From: CAZJFH01 sp964545205
GTDB lineage: Bacteria; Pseudomonadota; Alphaproteobacteria; Rhodospirillales; Magnetospirillaceae
Direction of reading: 5' to 3'
Assembly: GCA_964545205.1 (NCBI GenBank)
Contig: CAZJFH010000047.1
Span: forward strand, 1 to 41,170
DNA: 41,170 nucleotides
A program made the position numbers and the translations under genes. This document shows positions 21,540-28,504 of the stretch, one piece after another. Numbering within the stretch: position 1 is the stretch's first letter; every line of letters begins with the position of its first letter. The notes under the pieces were generated by a model that did no database searches, was not told where the DNA came from, and saw nothing but the letters and a program-made list of their open reading frames with translations.

Positions 21540-22484
21540 TCAGGCCTCTCCCCGCAGGTTCCGCGCCAGCACTTCCAGGCAGGCCATGCGCACCGCCACG
21601 CCCATCTCGACCTGCTCGCGGATCACGCTGCGCTCGTAGTCGTCGGCCAGGTCGGAGTCGATCTCGACGCCGCGGTTCATCGGCCCCGGATGCATGATCA
21701 GCGCGTCGGGCTTGGCCAGGCCGAGCTTGGCGTAATCGAGGCCGAAGAAGTGGAAATACTCGCGAATCGACGGGATGAAGTTGCCGCGCATGCGTTCGTT
21801 CTGCAACCGCAACATCATGATGATGTCGCAGTCGGCGAGGCCGCGGCGCATGTCGTGGAACACCTCGACCCCGAGGCGCTCGACCTGGGCCGGCAGCAGG
21901 GTCTTCGGCGCGATCAGCCGCACCTGGGCGCCCATCGTGTTGAGCAGGTAGATGTTCGAGCGCGCCACCCGGCTGTGCAGGATGTCGCCGCAGATCGCCA
22001 CCTGCAGGCCGGACAGCCGGCCCTTGCGGCGGCGAATCGTTAGCGCGTCGAGCAGCGCCTGGGTCGGATGCTCGTGGCTGCCGTCCCCGGCGTTGATCAC
22101 CGCGCAGTTGACCTTCTGCGACAGCAGCTGCACCGCGCCCGAATCGCCGTGGCGCACCACCAGCACGTCCGGGTGCATGGCGTTCAACGTCGTCGCCGTG
22201 TCGATCAGCGTCTCGCCCTTGGCGACCGAGCTGGTCGCGACCTCCATGTTGATGACGTCGGCGCCCAGCCGCTTGGCGGCCAGTTCGAACGAGGTCCGCG
22301 TCCTGGTCGAGTTCTCGTAGAACAGATTGATGATCGTGCGCCCTTCCAGCGCCGAATGCTTCTTGTCGGCGGCCCGGTTGCGTTCGACATGGCCGTCGGA
22401 CAGGTCGAGCAGCAGGGTGATCTCCTGCGGCGAAAGCCCCTGGATGCCCAGGAGATGGCGGTGCGGAAAGGTCGGCTGGGTCAT
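21540..22484 (-). CDS. pyrB: Aspartate carbamoyltransferase catalytic subunit
   Basis: PyrB joins carbamoyl phosphate and aspartate in pyrimidine synthesis. The 314-residue protein shows FYENSTRTRTSFELAAKRL (carbamoyl-phosphate site), GDGSHEHPTQALLDALTI and IMHPGPMNRGVEI, all intact. No regulatory subunit gene pyrI is near; instead the partner is the PyrC-like gene one base downstream. The ATG at 22484 has no Shine-Dalgarno, but a well-formed promoter ends only seven bases upstream, so the mRNA is probably leaderless. A plus-strand gene unit diverges from it. Confidence 0.97.
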   Translation of the reverse strand: MTQPTFPHRHLLGIQGLSPQEITLLLDLSDGHVERNRAADKKHSALEGRTIINLFYENSTRTRTSFELAAKRLGADVINMEVATSSVAKGETLIDTATTLNAMHPDVLVVRHGDSGAVQLLSQKVNCAVINAGDGSHEHPTQALLDALTIRRRKGRLSGLQVAICGDILHSRVARSNIYLLNTMGAQVRLIAPKTLLPAQVERLGVEVFHDMRRGLADCDIIMMLRLQNERMRGNFIPSIREYFHFFGLDYAKLGLAKPDALIMHPGPMNRGVEIDSDLADDYERSVIREQVEMGVAVRMACLEVLARNLRGEA

Positions 22485-22491
22485 GGCCGGG

Positions 22492-22520
22492 ACTATACGT
22501 CGGGCCGGATGGGCCGGCAA
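22492..22520 (-). promoter_or_regulatory. pyrB promoter placed for a leaderless transcript
   Basis: On the minus strand TTGCCG (22520-22515), 17-base spacer, TATAGT (22497-22492), then only seven bases (CCCGGCC) before the pyrB ATG. Transcription would begin at or next to the A of the start codon. Confidence 0.65.
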
Positions 22521-22585
22521 GACGGGGCGAGCGGCGGGGAGGGCCTGCGCTGAATCGACGACCCTCGTTGCACCCTTCGGCGGAT

Positions 22586-22613
22586 TTGCCGGCAGGGTCG
22601 CCGGGTGTACCGT
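22586..22613 (+). promoter_or_regulatory. Possible promoter for the small genes and chemoreceptor
   Basis: TTGCCG (22586-22591), 16-base spacer, TACCGT (22608-22613), about 33 bases before the ATG at 22647. Match is moderate. Confidence 0.35.
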
Positions 22614-22646
22614 CGATGAGAAGTTTCGGATATGCGGAGGTGCATC

Positions 22647-22931
22647 ATGGCGACCTCTACCGCGGGCGAGCGCCGCGATTTCGAAAGCTGCGTCGACATC
22701 CAGATCATCGCCAACCTGTGGCGCGGGAAATGGGCGGTGCTGCGCAACACCCCGCACACCCCCGCCGAACGCCACCGGAAGCTTTCGGATCTCAACGCGA
22801 TCGGCCGCCATCTCGCCGCCCTGGCGCGGGGGCGCCGGCTCGACCTGGCGGAACTGCGGCACGTCTCCGACGTCGAACTGGCGATCCTGAAGGAAGAGCT
22901 GCACTGGCCACAGTTCGGCCAGACGCTCTAG
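22647..22931 (+). CDS. Uncharacterised 94-residue protein
   Basis: ATG 22647 follows GGAGGTGCATC, an excellent ribosome-binding site; the earlier in-frame ATG at 22632 lacks one. The protein is soluble, basic and probably helical, with RDFESCVDIQIIANLWRGKW near the start and RLDLAELRHVSDVELAIL towards the end. I do not recognise a family. It is followed after 28 bases by a small membrane protein and then a chemoreceptor, and is probably in the same transcript, but a shared role is only inferred. Confidence 0.65.
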   Translation: MATSTAGERRDFESCVDIQIIANLWRGKWAVLRNTPHTPAERHRKLSDLNAIGRHLAALARGRRLDLAELRHVSDVELAILKEELHWPQFGQTL

Positions 22932-22959
22932 GGGGCCGCGGCACGCGCGGGGCAGAGTC

Positions 22960-23298
22960 ATGCGAGACGATAAGGTCGGCGGGAACTCGTCGATATTTGC
23001 CTTGATGCTGCTCGCAGTCAGCTTCGCCGCCATTGCCGCGTTGTCGCTGCTGCCGGGCGAGCGCGGGCCAGTGGCGGCCCTGTTCCCGCCGGACCGTTCG
23101 GTCGGCCAGGTCCTGGCGGCGGTGATCGGCGCCGATGCCCGGCTGGTGCGTTTCGGTGCCTGGGACTGGATCGTCGTGGTCGCCGACGACGCGCCCGGCC
23201 TGTCCGAACGCATGCGCGCCGCCGGGGCATGGGCCATCGTCAATCCGTACGCACTGGGCGGGTGCTCCGCGCGCGCTCCGGGAGGGGGGAAACCATGA
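22960..23298 (+). CDS. Small membrane-anchored protein coupled to the chemoreceptor
   Basis: A 112-residue protein with one N-terminal membrane segment (SIFALMLLAVSFAAIAAL) followed by a soluble domain, RGPVAALFPPDRSVGQVL, ARLVRFGAWDWIVVVADD and RMRAAGAWAIVNPYALGGC. I recall similar small proteins (VAVLFPP, then W-IVVV, then GAW-V--P-A-GGC) as an uncharacterised alphaproteobacterial group. Its TGA overlaps the chemoreceptor ATG (ATGA), so the two are translated together. The orientation places the soluble domain in the periplasm if the segment is an uncleaved anchor. Function is unknown; a sensory accessory role is inference. Confidence 0.75.
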   Translation: MRDDKVGGNSSIFALMLLAVSFAAIAALSLLPGERGPVAALFPPDRSVGQVLAAVIGADARLVRFGAWDWIVVVADDAPGLSERMRAAGAWAIVNPYALGGCSARAPGGGKP

Positions 23299-24764
23299 GC
23301 CGCGAACCGCAAGGCCTCAAGCTGCTGCGCGACCGTTCCAGCCGGTTCTTCATTCTCCTGCTGTGGGCGCACCTGCCGCTGATCCTGCTGGTCGGCTGGT
23401 CGCTCGACGAGTCTCCGCTGCCCGCCCTGGCGCTGGCCACCGGCCTGGCCGCCGCGGCGACCGCGGCGTGGCGGCTGCTCGGCTGCGTCTCGGCCGCCTT
23501 CCAGGTGATCGCCGTGGCCATGGTCGGCATGCCCGCGACCCTCGTCTACCAGCTTCTCGGGCACCCCTGGCAGATCGACCTGCACATGTATTTCTTCGCC
23601 GTGGTGGCGATGATCGCCATCTACGCCGACTGGCGCAGCCTGATCATGGCGGCCGCCGCCATCGCCGCCCATCACCTGATCCTGAATTTCGTCTTCCCGG
23701 CGGCGGTGTTCCCCGACGGTGCCGACCTTTGGCGCGTGGTGCTGCATGCGGTCATCGTGGTGCTCGAGACGGGCGTCCTGCTGTGGCTCGCCACGCATTT
23801 CCTCTCGGCGCTCGACAGCGCCGAGAGGGAGACCGGCAAGGCCCAGGAGGCGCTGGAGGAGGTCCGCCGCCACGAGGCGATCGAGGCCGAACTGAAGCAG
23901 GCCGCCGCCGCCGACCATCAGCGGACCATCACCGACCTTGCCGACAGCTTCGAGGTCAGCGTGAAGGGCATCGTGCAGATCGTCTCGGGCTCGGCCGAAA
24001 GCGTCCGCAGTGCCGCCGCGCGTCTCGCCGAGCTTTCCGACCGGGCGTCCGAGCAGTCGCGCACGGTCGCCGAAGCGGCGCATCACGCCTCGGACAACGT
24101 CGGCACCATCGCCACCGCCAGCGGCGAGCTGTCTTCGTCCATCTCCGAGATCGCGGCGCAGGTCGAGGAATCGGCCAAGGTGTGCGGCAACGCCGTCAAG
24201 GAGGCGCGCCGCGTCGACGCCATGATGCAGGAACTCGCCGCCGCCACCGGCCGCATCGACGACATCGTGCAGCTCATCACCGGCATCGCGTCCCAGACCA
24301 ACCTTCTCGCCCTGAACGCCACCATCGAGGCGGCGCGCGCCGGCGAGGCCGGCAAGGGCTTCGCCATCGTCGCCAACGAGGTCAAGAGCCTCGCCAACCA
24401 GACCGCCCGGGCAACCGAGGACATCTCCAGCAACATCGCGGCCGTCCAGCAGGCGACGCGGGAAGCGGTGGGCGCCATCCACGGCGTCACCGAAACGATC
24501 GGCCGCATCGATCAGATCACCGGCACGATCGCCTCGGCGGTCGAGGCGCAGGGCAGCGCCACGCGCGGGATCGCCGACAACACCCATCAGGCCGCCGCCG
24601 GCACGCGCCACGTCTCGACGACCATCCGCGAGGTCAACACCGAAACGGTGGAGGCCGGCAAGGCGGCGCGCGACGTGCTGGCCGCGTCCAACGAGCTGGC
24701 GACGGAAGCCGAGCATCTGCGCCACGACGTGGAGCGGTTCATCCACCACATCCGGACGTCGTGA
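23295..24764 (+). CDS. Methyl-accepting chemotaxis protein with six-TM N-terminal sensor
   Basis: A 489-residue chemoreceptor. Residues about 17-180 form some six membrane helices in place of the usual periplasmic ligand domain, including DLHMYFFAVVAMIAIYADWR, IAAHHLILNFVFPAAVFP and WRVVLHAVIVVLETGVLLW. A short coiled coil (AERETGKAQEALEEVRRHEA) leads to the signalling domain, whose hairpin tip reads GIASQTNLLALNATIEAARA (from about residue 331), the CheA/CheW contact. No HAMP domain is obvious. The stimulus is unknown; membrane-embedded histidines could hold haem, metal or quinone. ATG 23295 follows GGAGGGGGG and overlaps the small-protein stop. Confidence 0.93.
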   Translation: MSREPQGLKLLRDRSSRFFILLLWAHLPLILLVGWSLDESPLPALALATGLAAAATAAWRLLGCVSAAFQVIAVAMVGMPATLVYQLLGHPWQIDLHMYFFAVVAMIAIYADWRSLIMAAAAIAAHHLILNFVFPAAVFPDGADLWRVVLHAVIVVLETGVLLWLATHFLSALDSAERETGKAQEALEEVRRHEAIEAELKQAAAADHQRTITDLADSFEVSVKGIVQIVSGSAESVRSAAARLAELSDRASEQSRTVAEAAHHASDNVGTIATASGELSSSISEIAAQVEESAKVCGNAVKEARRVDAMMQELAAATGRIDDIVQLITGIASQTNLLALNATIEAARAGEAGKGFAIVANEVKSLANQTARATEDISSNIAAVQQATREAVGAIHGVTETIGRIDQITGTIASAVEAQGSATRGIADNTHQAAAGTRHVSTTIREVNTETVEAGKAARDVLAASNELATEAEHLRHDVERFIHHIRTS

Positions 24765-24783
24765 GCCGGCGGCCGTCGCCGGC
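24765..24783. terminator. Hairpin between convergent chemoreceptor and hemB genes
   Basis: GCCGGCG (24765-24771) pairs with CGCCGGC (24777-24783) around GCCGT, directly after the chemoreceptor stop and eight bases from the hemB stop. No T-run. Confidence 0.4.
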
Positions 24784-24791
24784 GAGCGGCG

Positions 24792-25796
24792 TCAGGCTTC
24801 GAGCAGCCGCGCCGCCTCGACGGCGGCGTAGGTCAGCACGCCGTCGCAGCCGGCGCGCTTGAACGCCATCAGGCTTTCGAGCACCACCGCGTCGTTGTCG
24901 AGCCAGCCGTTGGCGGCGGCGGCCTTGAGCATCGCGTACTCGCCCGAGACCTGGTAGGCGAAGGTCGGCACGCCGAAGCTCTCCTTCACCCGCCGGCAGA
25001 TGTCGAGATAGGGCATGCCCGGCTTGACCATCACCATGTCGGCGCCCTCGGCGATGTCGAGCGCGACCTCGCGGATTGCCTCGTCGGTGTTGGCCGGGTT
25101 CATCTGGTAGGTCTTCTTGTCGCCCTTGAGCAGGCCTTTGGAGCCGACCGCGTCGCGGAACGGGCCGTAGAAGGCGGAGGCGTATTTGGCGGCATAGGAC
25201 ATCAGCCGCACCCGCTGGTGCCCGGCGCCGTCGAGGGCGTCGCGGATGGCGCCGATGCGCCCGTCCATCATGTCCGACGGCGCGTTGACGTCGCAGCCGG
25301 CCTCGGCCTGGACCACGGCCTGGCGGCACAGCGCCTCGACGGTCTCGTCGTTGGCGACATAGCCGTCGATGACCAGCCCGTCCTGGCCGTTGGCGTTGTA
25401 GGGATCGAGCGCGACGTCGCAGACGACGCCGACATCGGGACAGGCCTTCTTGATCGCGCGCACGGTGCGGCAGATCAGGTTGTCGGGATTGTAGGCCTCG
25501 CGCGCGTCCTCGGTCTTCAGCGCCGGATCGCAGCTCGGGAACAGCGCGATCGCCGGGATGCCGAGATCGGCGGCGGCGCGGACCTCGTCGACCAGGCGGT
25601 CGATCGAGTGGCGGCAGACGCCGGGCATCGAGGGCACCGCCGCGCTGACACCCGAACCCTCGACGACGAAGACCGGCCAGATCAGGTCGTCGACGGACAG
25701 ACGGTTCTCGGCCACCAGCCGCCGCGACCAGTCGTCGCGGCGGTTGCGGCGCATGCGGGTGCGCGGATACGCACCCGGCGCGAAGATGCCCTGCAC
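24792..25796 (-). CDS. hemB: Delta-aminolevulinic acid dehydratase (porphobilinogen synthase), Mg-type
   Basis: HemB condenses two 5-aminolevulinate molecules to porphobilinogen in haem and corrin synthesis. The 334-residue protein has both Schiff-base lysines, in MSYAAKYASAFYGPFRD and Lys258 in MVMVKPGMPYLD. The metal loop reads CDVALDPYNANGQDG, with Asp and Ala in place of the zinc-binding cysteines, so this is the magnesium-type enzyme found in Pseudomonas and Bradyrhizobium. The start is GTG 25796, three bases after the metY stop; no better start exists and the family begins here. It is probably co-transcribed with metY. Confidence 0.95.
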   Translation of the reverse strand: MQGIFAPGAYPRTRMRRNRRDDWSRRLVAENRLSVDDLIWPVFVVEGSGVSAAVPSMPGVCRHSIDRLVDEVRAAADLGIPAIALFPSCDPALKTEDAREAYNPDNLICRTVRAIKKACPDVGVVCDVALDPYNANGQDGLVIDGYVANDETVEALCRQAVVQAEAGCDVNAPSDMMDGRIGAIRDALDGAGHQRVRLMSYAAKYASAFYGPFRDAVGSKGLLKGDKKTYQMNPANTDEAIREVALDIAEGADMVMVKPGMPYLDICRRVKESFGVPTFAYQVSGEYAMLKAAAANGWLDNDAVVLESLMAFKRAGCDGVLTYAAVEAARLLEA

Positions 25797-25799
25797 TGC

Positions 25800-27086
25800 T
25801 TAAGCGGCCTCCAAAGCCTGGCTCAGATCGGCGATGATGTCGTCGATGTGTTCGATTCCGACGGACAATCGCACATAGCCCGGCGAAACGCCAGTCGCCA
25901 GCTGGTCCTCGGCCCCGAGCTGCGAGTGCGTGGTCGAGGCCGGGTGGATGGCCAGCGAGCGCGCGTCGCCGATGTTGGCGACGTGGTAGAACAGCTGCAG
26001 CGCGTCGATGAACGCCTTGCCCGAAGCGACGCCGCCCTGCAGCTCGAAGCCGACCAGGCCGCCGTAGCCGCGCTTGAAGATGGCGTCGGCGCGCTCGCGC
26101 TCGCTGCCCGAGGACAGGCCGGGGAAGATGACCTTGGTCACCTTGGGATGCTTCGCCAGCCACTCGGCGACCTGCCGCGCGTTGTCGCAATGGGCGCGCA
26201 TGCGCAGCGGCAGGGTCTCGATGCCCTGGATGGTCTGGAAGGCGTTGAACGGGCTGATCGCCGCGCCGATGTCGCGCTGCAGGATGACCCGCGCCCGGAT
26301 GATGTAGGCGATCGGGCCCAGCGGCTTGACCGCCTGGGTCCACACCGCGCCGTGATAGCTGGGATCGGGCTCGTTCAGCAGCGGGAACCGGGCGGCGTGC
26401 TTCTCCCAGTCGAATTTGCCGGAATCGACGATCATGCCGCCGATCGAGGTGCCGTGGCCGCCGATGTACTTGGTGGTCGAGTAGACGACGATATGGGCGC
26501 CGTGCTCGATCGGCTTGCAGATCACCGGCGCCGCGGTGTTGTCCATGATCAGCGGAATGCCGAGCTCGTCGCCGATCGCCGCCACTTCGCGGATCGGAAA
26601 GGCGCGCAGCTTCGGGTTGGGCAGGGTCTCGGCGTAGAAGGCGCGGGTGCGCGAGTCGACGGCGCGGCGGAAGTTCTCGGGATCCGACGGGTCGACGAAG
26701 CGGGCCTCGATGCCGAACTGCTTGAAGGTGTTGGCGAACAGGTTCCAGGTGCCGCCGTACAGGTCGGTCGAGGTGACGAAGTTGTCGCCGGCCTGGGCCA
26801 CGGCGAGGATCGAGAAGGTGCTGGCCGCCTGGCCCGACGACGTCGCCAGCGCCGCGACGCCGCCCTCGAGCGCGGTGATCCGCTGCTCGAGAACGTCCTG
26901 CGTCGGGTTCATGATGCGGGTGTAGATGTTGCCGAGCTCGGACAGCGCGAACAGGTTGGCGGCGTGCTCGGTCGACTTGAACTGATACGACGTCGTCTGG
27001 TGGATCGGCACGGCGACCGACCCGGTGGTCGGGTCGGCGCGGAAGCCGGCGTGCAGGACGATGGTCTCGGGATTCTGGCTGGTCAT
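25800..27086 (-). CDS. metY: O-acetylhomoserine sulfhydrylase (PLP-dependent)
   Basis: MetY makes homocysteine directly from O-acetylhomoserine and sulfide in methionine synthesis. The 428-residue protein is of MetY length and has the PLP Lys206 in VVYSTTKYIGGHGTSIGG, LYGGTWNLFANTF, LIMDNTAAP and the late HPASTTHSQL substrate-carboxylate segment. ATG 27086 has the ribosome site GAGAGGA seven bases upstream, but this lies in a hairpin downstream of a SAM-II riboswitch, so translation is probably shut off by S-adenosylmethionine. The substrate could also be O-succinylhomoserine, but length and context favour the acetyl form. Confidence 0.94.
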   Translation of the reverse strand: MTSQNPETIVLHAGFRADPTTGSVAVPIHQTTSYQFKSTEHAANLFALSELGNIYTRIMNPTQDVLEQRITALEGGVAALATSSGQAASTFSILAVAQAGDNFVTSTDLYGGTWNLFANTFKQFGIEARFVDPSDPENFRRAVDSRTRAFYAETLPNPKLRAFPIREVAAIGDELGIPLIMDNTAAPVICKPIEHGAHIVVYSTTKYIGGHGTSIGGMIVDSGKFDWEKHAARFPLLNEPDPSYHGAVWTQAVKPLGPIAYIIRARVILQRDIGAAISPFNAFQTIQGIETLPLRMRAHCDNARQVAEWLAKHPKVTKVIFPGLSSGSERERADAIFKRGYGGLVGFELQGGVASGKAFIDALQLFYHVANIGDARSLAIHPASTTHSQLGAEDQLATGVSPGYVRLSVGIEHIDDIIADLSQALEAA

Positions 27087-27091
27087 GTGGT

Positions 27092-27128
27092 GGTCCTCTC
27101 GTGTCTCCGATGCCCACGAGGACGGACC
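27092..27128 (-). promoter_or_regulatory. Hairpin sequestering the metY Shine-Dalgarno
   Basis: On the minus strand GGTCC (27128-27124) and CTCGTG (27120-27115) pair with CACGAG (27103-27098) and GGACC (27096-27092), leaving a 3x1 internal loop and an 11-base apical loop. The metY ribosome site GAGAGGA (27100-27094) lies inside the 3' arm. This is the likely expression platform of the SAM-II aptamer just upstream. Confidence 0.65.
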
Positions 27129-27132
27129 CCGT

Positions 27133-27184
27133 GGCGCTTTAGCGTTTTTTTGCGCGGCGCAAGCTGCCCTTCAAATTGCCGCGG
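27133..27184 (-). ncRNA. SAM-II riboswitch upstream of metY
   Basis: On the minus strand the order is: P1 arm CGCGGC (27183-27178), the loop segment AATTTGA, the pseudoknot strand GGGCAGCTTGC, the P1 arm GCCGCG (27158-27153), an A-run, and GCTAAAG (27143-27137) followed by CGCC. The AUUUGA, GCUUGC and GCUAAA elements in this spacing are the conserved features of SAM-II aptamers, which sit before methionine genes in alphaproteobacteria and bind S-adenosylmethionine. The loop GGGC can pair with the trailing GCGCC region to form the pseudoknot. I could not run a covariance model, but the match is strong. Confidence 0.88.
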
Positions 27185-27207
27185 ACGCGGAAGCCGCGTC
27201 GAAAAGG

Positions 27208-27236
27208 AAGGAACCACAGCGTGCCGGGGCTGTCAA
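27208..27236 (-). promoter_or_regulatory. Promoter of the metY-hemB transcript
   Basis: On the minus strand a consensus TTGACA (27236-27231) is followed after 17 bases by TTCCTT (27213-27208), a weak -10. The start site near 27201 would place the riboswitch right at the 5' end of the mRNA. Confidence 0.55.
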
Positions 27237-27277
27237 GGGGGTGCGCAGCCGGCAGTGTGGTTCCTGGTAAAACAACA

Positions 27278-28294
27278 CTACGTTCTGCGGGTATTCGGCC
27301 GCCGCCGTCGCAGCGCCAGCACCGCAGGCAGCCCGAACAGCGACAGCGTGCCCGGTTCCGGCACCACCGCCGCGAACGGCCTGCCGCCGCCGTTGCCGCC
27401 GCCATTGCCGCCGCCGTTGCCGCCGCCACCGTCGTCGCCACCGTCGTCGCCGCCGCCCGACCCGCCGGCGAGGACGGTCTCGATCCAGGTCAGATAGCTG
27501 TCGACGCGGGTATGGCCCGAGGCGTCGCCGTAGTCGGAATCGACCTCGCCGTCCCAAGCGAAGCCGAAGGAGTGCACGCCGATCAGCAATTCGCCGATCG
27601 TCGGGAACGTCGCGAACAACCCGCCACCGCTGTCGCCGGGCGCGATCAGGAACTCCAGGGGCAGGGGATCGGCGGTGCCGAAGCGATTGTTGCCGCTGGT
27701 GCCGTCGTCGAAGTCGACCATCACCACCGTCTCCGGAACGTGCTGGGCCACCGGATGGCCGTCCAGCGCCGCCGGGTCGCCGTCGAGCACGTTCTGTCCG
27801 GCGCGGCGCCGGCCGTCATAGGTGGTGTAGCCGGTTTCGCCGGTTCCGGTCATGCCGTAGCCGACTGCCACCGTTTCGATGCCGCCGCTCAAGTCGAGCG
27901 CGCCGCTCGGCAGCGTTGCCGGGGTTGCGGTGGACGGCGATTCCAGACGCATGAGGGCGATGTCGTTGCCGTCGGCCGCCGACCCGGTCCAGCCGTCGTG
28001 CACGTATGTTCCGGCGACGCCATGGCTGACGTCGCCGACCGTGAAGGACAGTCCCTTGGCATGGTCGAGCACGTGCGCGGCGGTCAGCACCCAGTCGGGT
28101 CGGATCAAGGTGCCCGAGGCCAGCAGCGAGCCGCCGCGGGTGCGGCCGCCGACCCTGCCGACGCTGCCGTAGGCATCGGCCAGCGCGAGGTAGTCCTCGT
28201 CGGTGATGGTGTCGTGCATGTGGATCACGCCCGCCCGGGCGGAAAGCGGCCACAGGCAAGCCGAAGCCAGCGCGACGGCGATTATCCGGTTCAT
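27278..28294 (-). CDS. Exported trypsin-like serine protease with PEP-CTERM sorting signal
   Basis: A 338-residue S1-type protease. It has a signal peptide (MNRIIAVALASACLWPL then SARA), the catalytic triad His74 in LTAAHVLDH, Asp111 in GNDIALMRLE and Ser222 in APGDSGGGLF, then a linker of about 28 residues made almost only of Gly, Asn, Asp and Ser (27382-27466), and a C-terminal tail VVPEPGTLSLFGLPAVLAL followed by RRRR. That tail is a PEP-CTERM signal: VPEPG, a membrane segment and an Arg cluster, recognised by an exosortase. No exosortase lies in this window. ATG 28294 follows GGGAGGAGGAA. Surface anchoring or secretion through the exosortase route is inferred. Confidence 0.93.
   Translation of the reverse strand: MNRIIAVALASACLWPLSARAGVIHMHDTITDEDYLALADAYGSVGRVGGRTRGGSLLASGTLIRPDWVLTAAHVLDHAKGLSFTVGDVSHGVAGTYVHDGWTGSAADGNDIALMRLESPSTATPATLPSGALDLSGGIETVAVGYGMTGTGETGYTTYDGRRRAGQNVLDGDPAALDGHPVAQHVPETVVMVDFDDGTSGNNRFGTADPLPLEFLIAPGDSGGGLFATFPTIGELLIGVHSFGFAWDGEVDSDYGDASGHTRVDSYLTWIETVLAGGSGGGDDGGDDGGGGNGGGNGGGNGGGRPFAAVVPEPGTLSLFGLPAVLALRRRRPNTRRT
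27382..27466 (-). repeat. Imperfect triplet-rich repeat coding the Gly/Asn linker
   Basis: The plus strand reads as repeated CCGCCGCCGTTG/CCGCCGCCATTG units and two GTCGTCGCCACC-type units, which encode GGGN and GGDD repeats on the minus strand. Such slippage-prone tracts can change in copy number without breaking the frame when units are 12 or 9 bases. Confidence 0.75.
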
Positions 28295-28431
28295 TTCCTC
28301 CTCCCTTGTTGCCTTTTGCGAACAGGCTAGCGGCGACGCCCCGCCAATTCATGCGAGCGGACGGCGACGGCCGCGCGCCGACGGCGGACGCCGATCGGGG
28401 AGATCGCGCCATCGAAGGGTCGGATCGGTTG

Positions 28432-28447
28432 ACGTTTCCGTAAACGT
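28432..28447 (+). promoter_or_regulatory. Putative operator of the valine-degradation operon (LiuR-like)
   Basis: The inverted repeat ACGTTT (28432-28437), CCGT, AAACGT (28442-28447) ends four bases before a -35 element. ACGT-rich inverted repeats of this type are described for the MerR-family regulator LiuR of branched-chain amino-acid degradation; the exact consensus is from memory. Confidence 0.5.
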
Positions 28448-28451
28448 AAGC

Positions 28452-28479
28452 TTGCCGATGCCGCATGGTCGGCTATCAT
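28452..28479 (+). promoter_or_regulatory. Putative promoter of the valine-degradation operon
   Basis: TTGCCG (28452-28457), 16-base spacer, TATCAT (28474-28479). The start site near 28486 lies after the ATG at 28478 and before ATG 28505, which supports 28505 as the real start of the first gene. Confidence 0.5.
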
Positions 28480-28504
28480 GGCCGGCAAAGCAGCGGAGGA
28501 AGCG

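Noticed and set aside
22500..24749. Minus-strand frame reading into pyrB from upstream (about 750 extra residues)
   Set aside because: The pyrB start is fixed by family length and the adjacent promoter; the upstream part is a shadow of the chemoreceptor gene.
27370..27480. Short-period repeats as a CRISPR or satellite array
   Set aside because: The units are in frame and encode the Gly/Asn linker of the PEP-CTERM protease; no spacers are present.
28478..28504. ATG 28478 as the acyl-CoA dehydrogenase start
   Set aside because: No ribosome site, and it overlaps the predicted -10; ATG 28505 has GGAGGAAGC and fits the family.
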